This document shows, one piece after another, positions 17,599-26,841 of a DNA stretch of 64,000 bases; the stretch's first letter is position 1, and each line of letters begins with the position of its first letter. This stretch comes from Pseudactinotalea suaedae (lineage in GTDB: Bacteria > Actinomycetota > Actinomycetes > Actinomycetales > Beutenbergiaceae). The translations under genes were made by a program, and so were the position numbers. Location: NCBI RefSeq assembly GCF_009733815.1, contig NZ_WNXY01000008.1, forward strand, positions 248,001 through 312,000, given 5' to 3'. The notes beneath the pieces are model-generated. The model worked only from the letters and a program-made list of their open reading frames with translations, did no database searches and was not told the DNA's origin.

Positions 17599-19410
17599 AT
17601 GGCGCGCGTGTCTGCCCCCGTCACGCCCCTCGCCGAGCAGCTGACCGCCTCGCTCGGCCACGCGATCGCCGCCTCCTACCCGGACCAGACCGGGGCGGAC
17701 CCGCTGATCCGACCCAGCGACCACGCCGATCTGCAGGCTAACGCGGCCCTCGCGCTCGCCAAGAAGGTGGGCGCCTCACCGCGAGAGGTGGCGAGCGCCG
17801 TCGTCGGGAACATCGGTGACGACCTCCTGATCGGCAAGGTCGAGATCTCCGGGCCGGGCTTCATCAACCTGACCCTCTCCGACACCGCGCTGTGGGCGCA
17901 GGTCGAGGCGCGGCTGGCCGACGACCGGCTCGGCGTGCCGGCGACCGAGCTGGGGCGGCGCACGGTGGTCGACTACTCGGCTCCGAACATCGCCAAGGAG
18001 ATGCACGTCGGGCACCTGCGCTCGACGATCATCGGCGACGCGCTCGTGCGGGTGCTGGAGTTCCTCGGCAGCCAGGTGATCCGGCAGAACCACCTCGGCG
18101 ACTGGGGCACCCAGTTCGGGATGCTCATCACCTACATCGACGAGCACCCGGACGAGCCGTGGCGCCACGCCGACCTCGAGAGCGGCGCGTCGGACGACGC
18201 CACGTCGCCCGTCTCGGCGCTCGACGAGCTGTACAAGAAGGCCAGGGCAGCGTTCGACGGCGACCCGGAGTTCGCGGACCGGGCGCGTCAGCGCGTGGTC
18301 GCCCTGCAAGCCGGCGACGAGGACACCCTCGTGGTCTGGAAGGACATCGTCGCCGAGTCCGAGTACGCCTTCGACGCCGTCTACGCCCGGCTCGGCGTGC
18401 AGATCTCCTCGGCGGACTCGGCGGGCGAGTCGACGTACAACGCGGTGCTCGCCTCGGTGGTGCAGGAGCTGGTCGACGCCGGGGTCGCCGTCGAGAGCGA
18501 CGGCGCCCTCGTGGTGCTGTCGGAGGAGATCACCGGGCGCGACGACCAGCCCGCAGCACTGATCATCCGCAAGTCCGACGGCGGCTACGGCTACGGCAGC
18601 ACCGACATGGCCACGATCCGGCACCGGATCAAGGACCTGCAGGCCGACCGGATCCTGTACGTCGTGGGCGCACCGCAGGCGATGCACTTCAAGCAGGTGT
18701 TCGAGGCGGCGCGGCGGGTCGGCTGGCTGACCGAGGCCGTGGAGGCCGTGCACGTGCCGTTCGGGTCGGTGCTGGGCCCGGACGGGAAGATGTTCAAGAC
18801 CCGCGCAGGCGGCACCGTGCGGCTCGCCGAGCTGCTCGACCAGGCGGTGGAGGCAGCGGCGGCCGTGGTCCGCGAGGGCGCAGAGGCCCGCGGCGAGGTG
18901 GTCGACGAGGCCGCGCTCTCCCAGATCGCGGAGCAGGCGGGGATCGGTGCGGTCAAGTACGCCGACCTCTCCGGCAACCGGGTCAAGGACTACGTGTTCG
19001 ATCCCGAGCGGATGGTGGCGTTCACCGGCAACACCGGCGTCTACCTGCAGTACGCGCACACCCGGATGGCCTCGATCCTGCGCAAGGCGATCGACCGCGG
19101 ACTCAGCGTGCCCGGCAGGGTGCCCGCCGCCGTCGAGGTGGCGCTGGAGCCCGCCGAGCGGGCGCTGACCCTCCAGCTCGACGCCTTCGGCGAGGTCCTC
19201 GCGGACGTGCTCGACTCCTACGAGCCGCACAAGCTGGCGACCTACCTGTACGAGACCGCGCGCGCGTTCACCGACTTCTACGAGGCGTGCCCGGTGCTGG
19301 CGGCGGACGGCTCGGTGCGCGATCGCCGGCTGGCGCTGGTGGATCTGACGCGGCGCACGGTGGCGCAGGCGCTGGAGCTCCTGGGCATCGCGGCGCCCGA
19401 CCGGATGTGA
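17599..19410 (+). CDS. argS: Arginyl-tRNA synthetase
   Basis: 603 residues of the class I, ArgRS type. The N-terminal tRNA-binding domain covers about 10-110. The catalytic domain has APNIAKEMHVGHLRST, with the HIGH-like HVGH at 136-139, and the KMSK equivalent GKMFKTR at 396-402. The DALR anticodon-binding domain is at the C-terminus. It charges tRNA-Arg. ATG 17599 is preferred over the longer frame, which would read through the repeat array; GTG 17608 is a possible alternative start. There is no strong Shine-Dalgarno sequence. Confidence 0.95.
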   Translation: MARVSAPVTPLAEQLTASLGHAIAASYPDQTGADPLIRPSDHADLQANAALALAKKVGASPREVASAVVGNIGDDLLIGKVEISGPGFINLTLSDTALWAQVEARLADDRLGVPATELGRRTVVDYSAPNIAKEMHVGHLRSTIIGDALVRVLEFLGSQVIRQNHLGDWGTQFGMLITYIDEHPDEPWRHADLESGASDDATSPVSALDELYKKARAAFDGDPEFADRARQRVVALQAGDEDTLVVWKDIVAESEYAFDAVYARLGVQISSADSAGESTYNAVLASVVQELVDAGVAVESDGALVVLSEEITGRDDQPAALIIRKSDGGYGYGSTDMATIRHRIKDLQADRILYVVGAPQAMHFKQVFEAARRVGWLTEAVEAVHVPFGSVLGPDGKMFKTRAGGTVRLAELLDQAVEAAAAVVREGAEARGEVVDEAALSQIAEQAGIGAVKYADLSGNRVKDYVFDPERMVAFTGNTGVYLQYAHTRMASILRKAIDRGLSVPGRVPAAVEVALEPAERALTLQLDAFGEVLADVLDSYEPHKLATYLYETARAFTDFYEACPVLAADGSVRDRRLALVDLTRRTVAQALELLGIAAPDRM

Positions 19411-19422
19411 GTCGCGCGGTGT

Positions 19423-19456
19423 GTCGCCCAGCCGCTGGACTCAGCAGCTGGGCGAC
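19423..19456 (+). terminator. Hairpin downstream of argS
   Basis: A perfect 10-bp stem GTCGCCCAGC/GCTGGGCGAC with a 14-nt loop, starting 12 nt after the argS stop. It is probably a terminator. Confidence 0.55.
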
Positions 19457-19473
19457 GTCCCCCGCGTGGTGCG

Positions 19474-19501
19474 GGCGGGCTGGTCCCCTCTCCAGCCCGC
19501 C
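19474..19501 (+). terminator. Second hairpin downstream of argS
   Basis: A perfect 10-bp stem GGCGGGCTGG/CCAGCCCGCC with the pyrimidine-rich loop TCCCCTCT. It may act with the preceding hairpin as a tandem terminator. Confidence 0.5.
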
Positions 19502-19760
19502 ACGCACGGCCGTCCCCTCCGAACGATCGTGTCAACCATCCTCGTGCGGTGGGGTGGGGCCCCCCGACTCCGCCCCACCGCCCGAGCTGATGATCTGATC
19601 CACCCTGCCCGGTTGGATCTGACTCAGAGATGCTGGGGAGCGGTGATCATGACGCGGCCTCGGGTGTGAACTAGGTCATAGCGGTGGTCACGTAGCATGA
19701 GGCGGTTGGGGACGGCGTCGGAACACGCCGATGTGCACGAGACAGGGGCGGATATTGGCG

Positions 19761-22121
19761 GTGCCGGTCGGCATGCCCGATCACGCGTTGCTCACGCGTG
19801 CCCGGGACGGCGATGGTGAGGCGTTCGAGGCCCTCTATCGTCGGCATCACCGCGCCGCCACGCGTGCTGCCCACAGCTACTCCTCGCGCACACAGCTCGC
19901 GGAGGACGCGGTGCAGGAGGCGTTCATGCGCATCCTGCAGGCCACACAGGATGGTGGCGGCCCGAAGACGGAGTTCCGCGCCTACCTGGCGACGACGGTC
20001 CGCCACGTCATCGCCGGATGGACGCGCGGCGAGCAGACGATCCTCACCGACAAGCTCGAGGAGCTCGCAGGTGAGGACACCCGCGACAGCCACCGGCCCG
20101 AGTCGCGGCTGCGCTGGCACCTCCTGACCAAGGCGTTCAAGTCGTTGCCCACACGCTGGCAGGAGGCGCTGTGGCTGGGTGAGGTCGAAGGCGTGGCGCC
20201 CGCCGAGCTCGCCGATCGCTGGAACATGTCGGCGAACTCCGCGGCCGCGTTGTCCTACCGCGCCCGGGAAGGCCTGCGCACGGCGTGGCTGGATGCCCAT
20301 GTCAACGAGGGCCTGGTGCCCGACGAGTGCCGCCCGTTCGTCACCGACCTCAGCCGCTACACGCAGGGCAAGCTCACGGACCGCCGCGAAGCCCAGGTCC
20401 GGTCCCATCTCGAGGACTGCGACTACTGCCGCGGGGTCCTGTTCGAGGTCGACACCGCGGCATCTGAGCTGCGCGTGCTGCTGATCCCTGTCGCCGTGTG
20501 GGCCGGGCTCGCGCTCGCGGGCGGCGGTGTCGCAGGTGGAACGCTGGCCGGGCTCTCCAAGATGGCCGCTGGTGTCAGCACGCGAAGCATGGCGCTGGGG
20601 GCGACGTCCACCGCGGCGGTCACCGCGATCGTCATCGCGACCGTCACGATGAATCCCGGGGCCGCCGACGCCTTCGGGAACGATCCGGGAGGGGCCCGGC
20701 CTCTCGTCACGCTCGGTCTTCCGGGTGGGTCCGGTCCCGACGACGACGGCGCCGGCGCTGATGCGGACGAGGCGAGCGAGGACCCGAGCGAGGACCCGAG
20801 CGACGAGCCGACGGACGGACCGTCGGACGACCCCACGGCCGTGCCGACGCCCGGCCCCGACGACACCACGACCGCGCAGCGGACGACGATCCGGGACGAT
20901 CCACCGTCGAGTCCGGACCAGACGCCGGATCCCGACCCCACGCCTTCCTCGGATCCCGCGGTGTCCCCGGCTCCGACGACGCCGCCGACCATTCCGCCGG
21001 TCGTGCCGCCCACGGATGAGCCGGACGAGGCCGCGGCCCCAGGCCTGGACTTCGACGTCGTCGAGGGCGTGATCGTGCTCTTTGGCCGTGGCGAACCGGG
21101 CGCGACCATCACGCTGGAGACTGTGCCCGTCGCCGGTGGCGGCGGAGGTGACGCGGCTGGCGGGGCCGTCCGCTCCGTGCCGCTCCGGATGCCGACGGAG
21201 GTCACCGGTACGCCGCTCGACACGGTCGAGGTCGACCCGGACGGGGACTGGACACTGACACCGGAGCTCGACCTGGTCGCCGGGCAGCGCGTCTCGGCCA
21301 TCCAGACCACCGTCGACGGGAGGGTGTCGGCGGCAGTCACCGTCGACCTTCCCTCGCGGCCAGCAGCGCCGGAGATCACCTTCTCAGATCGAGTTGGTCA
21401 GTACGTCACGATCCGTGGACAGATCGAGGCAGGTGGGGACATCGAGATCGACACGAGCGATGGCACCCGTGTTACCGATCTGGTCCTGCTTCAGGACGGC
21501 ACTTGGAGCGCCAATATCGACCTTCTGACCTCGGGTGGGGGCGAGATCACGGCACGTCAGTGGTTCGATGACCTTCCGTCGCAGGTCTCGGCGTACCCAA
21601 TTCCCGAGTTCGTGCTCGTTGATCTGATTCTGAGCGTCCCCGTTGTCGATGGCGACGTCATCAGGTTCTCCGGCACCGGTGAGCCGGGCGCCTCGGTGAC
21701 GGTGAGTGGCGAGGGTTTCGAGACCGATCCGGTCTCGGTGAATCAGAATGGCGAATGGTCCTCCTCGGTCCCCGCTGACCACGCGCTCAGCGACACCCCT
21801 GTCGTAGCGACACAAACCCTCGGCGACCGGACGTCAGTGAGCGAGGCGGCGAGCATTCCCTTCATCGCACCGCCTCTGCAGATCGACACGGTCGTCTTCC
21901 TCAACGGCGTCTTGACCGTGACAGGAACGACCTCAGAAAGCGGCACGGTCGTCGTTCGGTTCGTCGAGGAGGGTCCGGACAGGGAGATCGGTGCCGTCAT
22001 CTCCTTGGGGGAGCTGTGGGTCCTCATCGCGGTCGACCCCCGGATTCAGCCTGACTCCGAGATCGAGGCGGTCTTGGTGGTCGACGGCGTCGAGTCTGAT
22101 CCAGTCCCGGTCGACTGGTAG
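19761..22121 (+). CDS. ECF sigma factor fused to zinc-finger anti-sigma, membrane and Ig-like domains
   Basis: 786 residues from GTG 19761, about 9 nt after GGGGCGG; TTG 19755 and ATG 19773 are alternatives. Region 2 (about 10-80) contains AEDAVQEAFMRI and region 4 (about 115-180) has LPTRWQEALWL. A zinc-finger motif H216xxxC220xxC223 follows, as in anti-sigma factors, then hydrophobic segments near 237-256 and 286-299. A Pro/Asp/Ser/Thr spacer (about 305-420) precedes four Ig-like beta repeats (about 426-786), each beginning with a V.GVI.LFG.GEPG-type pattern. Regulator, tether and outside sensor thus appear to form one polypeptide. Fused ECF groups are known in Actinobacteria; the ligand here is unknown. 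Confidence 0.85.
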   Translation: MPVGMPDHALLTRARDGDGEAFEALYRRHHRAATRAAHSYSSRTQLAEDAVQEAFMRILQATQDGGGPKTEFRAYLATTVRHVIAGWTRGEQTILTDKLEELAGEDTRDSHRPESRLRWHLLTKAFKSLPTRWQEALWLGEVEGVAPAELADRWNMSANSAAALSYRAREGLRTAWLDAHVNEGLVPDECRPFVTDLSRYTQGKLTDRREAQVRSHLEDCDYCRGVLFEVDTAASELRVLLIPVAVWAGLALAGGGVAGGTLAGLSKMAAGVSTRSMALGATSTAAVTAIVIATVTMNPGAADAFGNDPGGARPLVTLGLPGGSGPDDDGAGADADEASEDPSEDPSDEPTDGPSDDPTAVPTPGPDDTTTAQRTTIRDDPPSSPDQTPDPDPTPSSDPAVSPAPTTPPTIPPVVPPTDEPDEAAAPGLDFDVVEGVIVLFGRGEPGATITLETVPVAGGGGGDAAGGAVRSVPLRMPTEVTGTPLDTVEVDPDGDWTLTPELDLVAGQRVSAIQTTVDGRVSAAVTVDLPSRPAAPEITFSDRVGQYVTIRGQIEAGGDIEIDTSDGTRVTDLVLLQDGTWSANIDLLTSGGGEITARQWFDDLPSQVSAYPIPEFVLVDLILSVPVVDGDVIRFSGTGEPGASVTVSGEGFETDPVSVNQNGEWSSSVPADHALSDTPVVATQTLGDRTSVSEAASIPFIAPPLQIDTVVFLNGVLTVTGTTSESGTVVVRFVEEGPDREIGAVISLGELWVLIAVDPRIQPDSEIEAVLVVDGVESDPVPVDW

Positions 22122-22150
22122 CGAACGGGCTGACTCGGATCGCTGATCGA

Positions 22151-23092
22151 TCACGCCGTCGAGAACTTCGCTCCTACTAGCTCCACCGACAACTCCCACA
22201 CCCGCGCGGCTTCCTCAGCACTCCGCAGCGGACCATAGAGGCGAGCCTCGCCGGGCGGGCCACCGACACCGCCAAGTCCGCGCGGCGCATACATGACACC
22301 CGGCTTGACGTCGGGGGCAGTGGCGGCCATGAGCGCGGGTAGCTGGGCCGTCTCGACGGTGCCCGCCAGGATGCCCCGGGCCGAGAGCGCCCGGATCACC
22401 CGCACCTGAGCCGTGTCCTGGGTCCTCCCGATCTCGGGGCGCGAGGCGAGCAGGCTGGTCGGTGCAACGCCCGGGTGTGACAGGTTGCTGGTGATGCCCC
22501 AGCCGCCCGCCCGGCTGCGCCGCTGCAGCTCGAGCCCGAAGAGGCCGAGCGCGATCTTGGACTGGATGTACGCACGCTGCCCGGAGTAGCGGCGTTCCCC
22601 GTTGAGGTCGTCCCAGGTGATGCGTCCGCTCCGCGCCGCGATGCTCACCTGCGAGGTCACGCGCGCCTTCCCCGCCCGCAGCAGCGGGAGCAGGTGGCCG
22701 ACGAGCGCGACGTGGCCGAGGTGATTGGTCCCCAGCTGCAGCTCGAAACCATCGGCCGTGACCTGGCGATCCGGCGGTGTCATGACTCCCGCGTTGTTGA
22801 CCAGGAGGTGGATGGGAGACCCCTCCTCGCGCAGCTCGTTACCCAGGGCCGCCACCGACGCCAGCGACGAGAGATCCAGACGGCGGAGCGAGACCTTGGC
22901 GTGCGGGTGCCGGTCGCGGATCCTCGCGACCGCGGCCTCGCCCTTGGTCGGGTTCCGGACCGGCATGATCACCTCGGCGCCGGCCCCGGCGAGGCGGGTG
23001 GCGATTCCCAGCCCGATGCCGTCGCTGGCCCCGGTGACGAGAGCGCGCGTGCCGGAGAGGTCCGGCATGGTGAAGTCGATGTGACTGGGCAT
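22151..23092 (-). CDS. Short-chain dehydrogenase/reductase
   Basis: 313 residues with the Rossmann motif TGASDGIG, the NNAG motif and a YIQSK active site; overall closest to retinol-dehydrogenase-like bacterial SDRs. ATG 23092 has AGGAGG about 10 nt upstream on the minus strand and is preferred to an in-frame ATG 45 nt further out. It is divergent from an XRE-type regulator with a 176-nt gap, a pairing often seen when the regulator controls the SDR. The substrate is unknown. Confidence 0.88.
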   Translation of the reverse strand: MPSHIDFTMPDLSGTRALVTGASDGIGLGIATRLAGAGAEVIMPVRNPTKGEAAVARIRDRHPHAKVSLRRLDLSSLASVAALGNELREEGSPIHLLVNNAGVMTPPDRQVTADGFELQLGTNHLGHVALVGHLLPLLRAGKARVTSQVSIAARSGRITWDDLNGERRYSGQRAYIQSKIALGLFGLELQRRSRAGGWGITSNLSHPGVAPTSLLASRPEIGRTQDTAQVRVIRALSARGILAGTVETAQLPALMAATAPDVKPGVMYAPRGLGGVGGPPGEARLYGPLRSAEEAARVWELSVELVGAKFSTA

Positions 23093-23268
23093 GGGGCTGT
23101 GCTCCTCCTGTGGTGGTGTGTCCTCACCTTCAGGCACGCCCGCAGGCCGTTCCAGGGAGCGTCGATCCCCGGGTCCGCGGTCCGCCCCGGCCAGAGGGGG
23201 ATCAGCGAACCGTGGCTACGGGCGCCGTCCCGGGGTACAAACGAGGCAGGACCACGAGGGGGACCACC

Positions 23269-24108
23269 ATGATCGACCGCGCCGGGCTGGCCGAGTTCCT
23301 GCGACGGCGCCGTGAGGCGCTGCAACCCGAGGATGTCGGCCTCCCGCGCGGGATGCGCCGCCGCACCCGTGGCCTGCGCCGCGAGGAAGTGGCCTCGCTG
23401 TGCCACATGTCGACCGACTACTACTCACGCCTCGAGCAAGAACGCGGACCTCAACCCTCGGAGCAGATGCTCGCCTCGATCGCCCTGGGGCTCCATCTCG
23501 CGGTCGCCGAGCGCGACCACCTGTTCCGCCTGGCTGGTCACCAGCCGCCCGTGCGAGGCGGCATCAGCGAGCACATCAGCCCTGGCCTGCTGCGGATCCT
23601 GGACCGGCTCGACGACACCCCGGCTGAGGTCGTCACGGAGCTCGGCGAGACGCTCCGGCAGTCCCCGATGGGCGTCGCCCTGACCGGGGACCACACCCGC
23701 CACACCGGCTCCGCGCGCAGCATCGGCTACCGCTGGTTCACCGATCCCGCGTCCCGCGCTCTCTACGCACCCGAGGAGCACCCGTTCCTCACCAGGATGT
23801 GGGCATCGGGCCTGCGGGAGATCGCCACTCTCCGGGGTCCTGGCTCGCGCGCCGCACGGCTGGTCGACGAGCTGCTCGAGCGGAGCGAGGAGTTCCGGCG
23901 GGTGTGGGCCGACCACGAGATCGGCATCCGGCCGCACACGGTCAAGCGGTTCGTGCATCCCGAGCTCGGCGGTCTGGAGCTCACCTGCCAGCGGCTGCTG
24001 GACCCCGACCAGTCGCACTCGTTGCTCGTCTACACCGCCGTCCCCGGCAGCGAGAGCGCCGAGAAGCTGCGGCTGCTGTCGGTCATCGGAGCCCAACCCG
24101 TCGCCTGA
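23269..24108 (+). CDS. XRE-family regulator with MmyB-like ligand-binding domain
   Basis: 279 residues. The N-terminal helix-turn-helix (about 1-75) includes RTRGLRREEVASLCHMS and DYYSRLEQERGPQPS, and the rest is the MmyB-like domain with YRWFTDPASRALY. This family is very common in actinobacteria next to SDR or oxidoreductase genes and is thought to bind a hydrophobic ligand. ATG 23269 is preceded by GAGGGGGA. It probably represses the divergent SDR gene. Confidence 0.9.
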   Translation: MIDRAGLAEFLRRRREALQPEDVGLPRGMRRRTRGLRREEVASLCHMSTDYYSRLEQERGPQPSEQMLASIALGLHLAVAERDHLFRLAGHQPPVRGGISEHISPGLLRILDRLDDTPAEVVTELGETLRQSPMGVALTGDHTRHTGSARSIGYRWFTDPASRALYAPEEHPFLTRMWASGLREIATLRGPGSRAARLVDELLERSEEFRRVWADHEIGIRPHTVKRFVHPELGGLELTCQRLLDPDQSHSLLVYTAVPGSESAEKLRLLSVIGAQPVA

Positions 24109-24141
24109 CGGCGGCGGTCGTCGGGGGCGGTTCGGCTCGCC

Positions 24142-25062
24142 TCAGGCGTGGGTCGCGACCTCGTCGTGGTCGTCGTGGGTGCTCGGCTCGATCTGGAAGG
24201 TCGAGTGCTCGACGTCGAAGTGCCCACGCAGACAGCCCTGCATCGCGTCGAGCACGTGGCAGAAGGCGTCCGGTGTGAGCACGCGGTCGTCCACCACCAC
24301 GTGCGCGGTGAGCACCGGCACCCCGGACGTGATGGTCCAGGCGTGCAGGTCGTGCACGTCGACGACGCCGTCGACACCCTCCAGATGCTTGCGCACGTCG
24401 GCGAGCGTGAGGTCCTCGGGCGTTCCCTCGAGGAGCACCTTCGCGACCGTCCGCAGCAACGAGACCGCCCGGGGCAGGATCAGCAGCGCGATGGCGATCG
24501 AGGCCACGGCGTCCGCGCGCTCCCAGCCCGTGGTGACGATCACCACCGCTGCCGCGATCACCGCGATCGAGCCGATCAGGTCGCCGAGCACCTCGAGGTA
24601 GGCGCCGCGCACGTTGATGCTCTCGCGCTGGCCACCGCGCAGCAGGAGCAGGGCGACGAGATTCGCCAGCAGCCCGAGCACACCGATCGCGAGCATCCCC
24701 GGTGCCTGCACCTCCGGTGGCTGCTGCCACCGCTGCACGCCCTCGACCAGCACCAGCACGGCGACCACCGTCAGCAGCACCCCGTTGACCAGGGCGGCGA
24801 GCACCTCGGCGCGCTGCCACCCGAACGTCCACCGATGGTCGGCGGGCCTGGCTGCCAACCAGGTCGCCGCGAGCGCGATCGTCAGCCCCGCGGCGTCGGT
24901 GAGCATGTGACCGGCATCGGACAGCAGTGCGAGCGAGCCCGTGACGGCGGCACCGACGACCTCCACCACGAGCACCACGCAGGTGATCGCGAGCGCGGCC
25001 GCGAGCCGACCTCGGTGCCGCTGCCCGGGGGTGTCATGGCCGTGGTCGTGACCCAGACCCAT
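24142..25062 (-). CDS. Cation diffusion facilitator (Zn/Co/Ni/Cd exporter)
   Basis: 306 residues. The His-rich N-terminus (MGLGHDHGHD) is followed by six transmembrane helices with the metal site SDAGHMLTDAAG on TM2. On TM5 the usual HxxxD reads as YLEVLGDLIGS, a form common in actinobacterial CDFs. The C-terminal cytoplasmic metal-binding domain and a His/Asp-rich end (THDDHDEVATHA) follow. It exports divalent metal in exchange for protons. It lies 1 nt downstream of an ArsR-type repressor gene, which suggests metal-induced expression. Confidence 0.92.
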   Translation of the reverse strand: MGLGHDHGHDTPGQRHRGRLAAALAITCVVLVVEVVGAAVTGSLALLSDAGHMLTDAAGLTIALAATWLAARPADHRWTFGWQRAEVLAALVNGVLLTVVAVLVLVEGVQRWQQPPEVQAPGMLAIGVLGLLANLVALLLLRGGQRESINVRGAYLEVLGDLIGSIAVIAAAVVIVTTGWERADAVASIAIALLILPRAVSLLRTVAKVLLEGTPEDLTLADVRKHLEGVDGVVDVHDLHAWTITSGVPVLTAHVVVDDRVLTPDAFCHVLDAMQGCLRGHFDVEHSTFQIEPSTHDDHDEVATHA

Positions 25063-25063
25063 C

Positions 25064-25435
25064 TCAGCCCCCGGCTCCGTGACTGTGGACGACGGCGAGC
25101 AGGCCTTCGTCCAGCAGCTCCTCGGCGCGTTGGAGAAGGGCGCCGAGGGACGTCGTCGTCAGCGAGTAGTACGTCGAGCGCCCCACGGCGCGAGGTGTGA
25201 CCAGTCCGGCCTCCTTCAGCACGGCGAGGTGAGCCGACGTCGTCGACTGCGCCAGTCCCACCTGGGCGACGAGGTCGACCACCCGGCGCTCGCCGTCGGA
25301 CAGGGCATGGACGATCTGGAGCCGGGCCGGCTCGGCGAGCGCGCGGAACACGGCGGCGACCGCCTCGTGGTCGTGCCGGGTGGTGATACAGCGGCTGTCG
25401 GCTCCGTCCCGCGCCTCGGTCACACTCATCGTCAT
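25064..25435 (-). CDS. ArsR/SmtB-family metal-responsive repressor
   Basis: 123 residues with a winged helix: ALAEPARLQIVHALSDGE, then the recognition helix AQSTTSAHLAVLKEAGLV and wing GRSTYYSL. Candidate metal ligands are an N-terminal Cys (SRCITTRHDHE) and a C-terminal His pair (VVHSHGAGG), as in Ni/Co or Zn sensors of the family. ATG 25435 or ATG 25429 is the start. It is first in an operon with the CDF exporter. Confidence 0.9.
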   Translation of the reverse strand: MTMSVTEARDGADSRCITTRHDHEAVAAVFRALAEPARLQIVHALSDGERRVVDLVAQVGLAQSTTSAHLAVLKEAGLVTPRAVGRSTYYSLTTTSLGALLQRAEELLDEGLLAVVHSHGAGG

Positions 25436-25460
25436 ACGGCGATGATATCGCTGATACGTG
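25434..25460. promoter_or_regulatory. Candidate operator of the ArsR repressor
   Basis: AT-rich for this genome, an imperfect inverted repeat around TGATATCG overlaps the repressor start: ATAC-GGCGAT on the left and GTATCAGCGATA (reverse strand) on the right. ArsR/SmtB repressors bind 12-2-12 repeats of this kind. Inferred from position and symmetry. Confidence 0.45.
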
Positions 25461-25579
25461 GTGGGTGGCCGAGAGCCAGCCGAAGGCCGGGTCACTGACG
25501 AGCCGGCCACACATGCTGCGGTCTATATTCGGGAAGCGGCCCCTCATCGGGGCGGTCCGACGCGGGGCAGGAGTGGTCG

Positions 25580-26440
25580 ATGGCACGGGTGGTGGTGACC
25601 GGCGGAGCCGGGAAGCTCGGACGCGCGTGCGTCCGCGATCTTGTCGACCACGGATGGGACGTGGTCGTGTTCGACCGCGCCCGGCCGGCGGATCCCACGG
25701 ACGGGGTGGCCTACATCCCGCTCGATCTCACCGACTACGGCCAGGTCATCGACGCGATGCTCGGGGTGGAGGAGCGCTACCACCAGGTCGACGCCCTGGT
25801 GCATCTCGCGGCCGTGCCGGCGCCCGGTATGGTCCCGGACCACCAGACGTTCGCCAACAACATGCTCAGCAGCTGGAACCTGATCAGCGCGGCCCGGCGA
25901 GCAGGCGTTCGCAACATCGTCTGGGCCTCCAGCGAGACGGTGCTCGGGCTGCCCTTCGACGTGCCGCCGCCGTACGTGCCGGTCGATGAGGAGTACCCAC
26001 CCCGACCCAACTCCACGTACTCGCTGGTCAAGACGCTGGAGGAGCGGATGGCGGTCGAGCTGTGCCGCTGGGACCCCGCGCTCAAGATGATCGGCCTGCG
26101 GTTCTCCAACGTGATGGAGCCCGCCGACTACCAGCGATCCCCCGCGTTCGACGACGACGCACAGGCACGCAAGTGGAACCTGTGGGGCTACATCGACGCG
26201 CGCGACGGCGCGCAGGCGGTCCGGCTCGCGCTCGACTCGGACCTGACGGGCACCGAGGTGTTCATCGTGGCCAACGAGGACACGGTGATGACGCGCCCCA
26301 ACGCGTCGCTGCTCGCCGAGGTGTTCCCCGACGTCGAGGTGCGCGGGGAGCTGGGTGAGCACCAGACGCTGCTCTCGATCGACAAGGCGCGGCGGCTGCT
26401 CGGCTTCGCACCCCAGCACAGCTGGCGCAGCGAGGTCTGA
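25580..26440 (+). CDS. NAD-dependent epimerase/dehydratase family protein
   Basis: 286 residues, extended SDR fold. The NAD-binding motif VTGGAGKLG starts at residue 6, the catalytic serine region is VWASSETVLG and the YxxxK site is YSLVK. Sequences of this type include uronate dehydrogenases and UDP-sugar epimerases; no neighbour helps to decide. It has its own upstream region after the divergent ArsR gene and is followed by a convergent DUF2277 gene. Confidence 0.82.
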   Translation: MARVVVTGGAGKLGRACVRDLVDHGWDVVVFDRARPADPTDGVAYIPLDLTDYGQVIDAMLGVEERYHQVDALVHLAAVPAPGMVPDHQTFANNMLSSWNLISAARRAGVRNIVWASSETVLGLPFDVPPPYVPVDEEYPPRPNSTYSLVKTLEERMAVELCRWDPALKMIGLRFSNVMEPADYQRSPAFDDDAQARKWNLWGYIDARDGAQAVRLALDSDLTGTEVFIVANEDTVMTRPNASLLAEVFPDVEVRGELGEHQTLLSIDKARRLLGFAPQHSWRSEV

Positions 26441-26506
26441 CGGAGCCGCCCTCGAGCGCCTCCTCCGGACGCGCCCTCGTGGCGAGCCCGGTGCGGAGCC
26501 CCGGGA

Positions 26507-26788
26507 TCAGGACGCGGCGGTCTCCGGGAATCGCTTGGCGTTGCGGGCGCGAGCCTTCTCACGCTCGACCTCGCGGTCCTTCGGCGGCGCCGTGGTCACG
26601 AGATCCGCCAGCAGGTGCTCGGTCGCGTGCGCGATCTCGGCCACGGCGCGGTCGAAGACCTCGCGGTTGGCCTGCGAGGGGTTGGTCGTCCCGCTGATCT
26701 TGCGGACGTACTGCAGCGCGGCATCGTGCACCTCCTGCGAGGTGGCGTGCGGCTCGAAGTTGTGGAGGGGTCGGATGTTGCGGCACAT
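26507..26788 (-). CDS. DUF2277 family protein
   Basis: 93 residues starting MCRNIRPLHNFEPHAT, the signature opening of DUF2277, and ending in a basic Arg/Lys-rich tail. Length and N-terminus match the family exactly when ATG 26788 is used; the longer frame upstream runs into the ABC-F gene. Soluble, function unknown. It is 53 nt downstream of the ABC-F gene in the same direction and may be cotranscribed. Confidence 0.85.
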   Translation of the reverse strand: MCRNIRPLHNFEPHATSQEVHDAALQYVRKISGTTNPSQANREVFDRAVAEIAHATEHLLADLVTTAPPKDREVEREKARARNAKRFPETAAS

Positions 26789-26841
26789 GCTCCTCAGGCT
26801 GGCACGCACCACCGACGTCGGCAAGAGCCGAGCCGCCGTCG

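Larger units (their letters stand above)
19411..19760. other. 350-nt intergenic region with two hairpins
   Basis: The region between argS and the sigma-factor fusion holds two GC-rich hairpins close to the argS stop. The rest has no gene that I can support. The upstream control region of the sigma gene must lie in the last 150 nt, but no promoter is clear enough to call. Confidence 0.6.
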
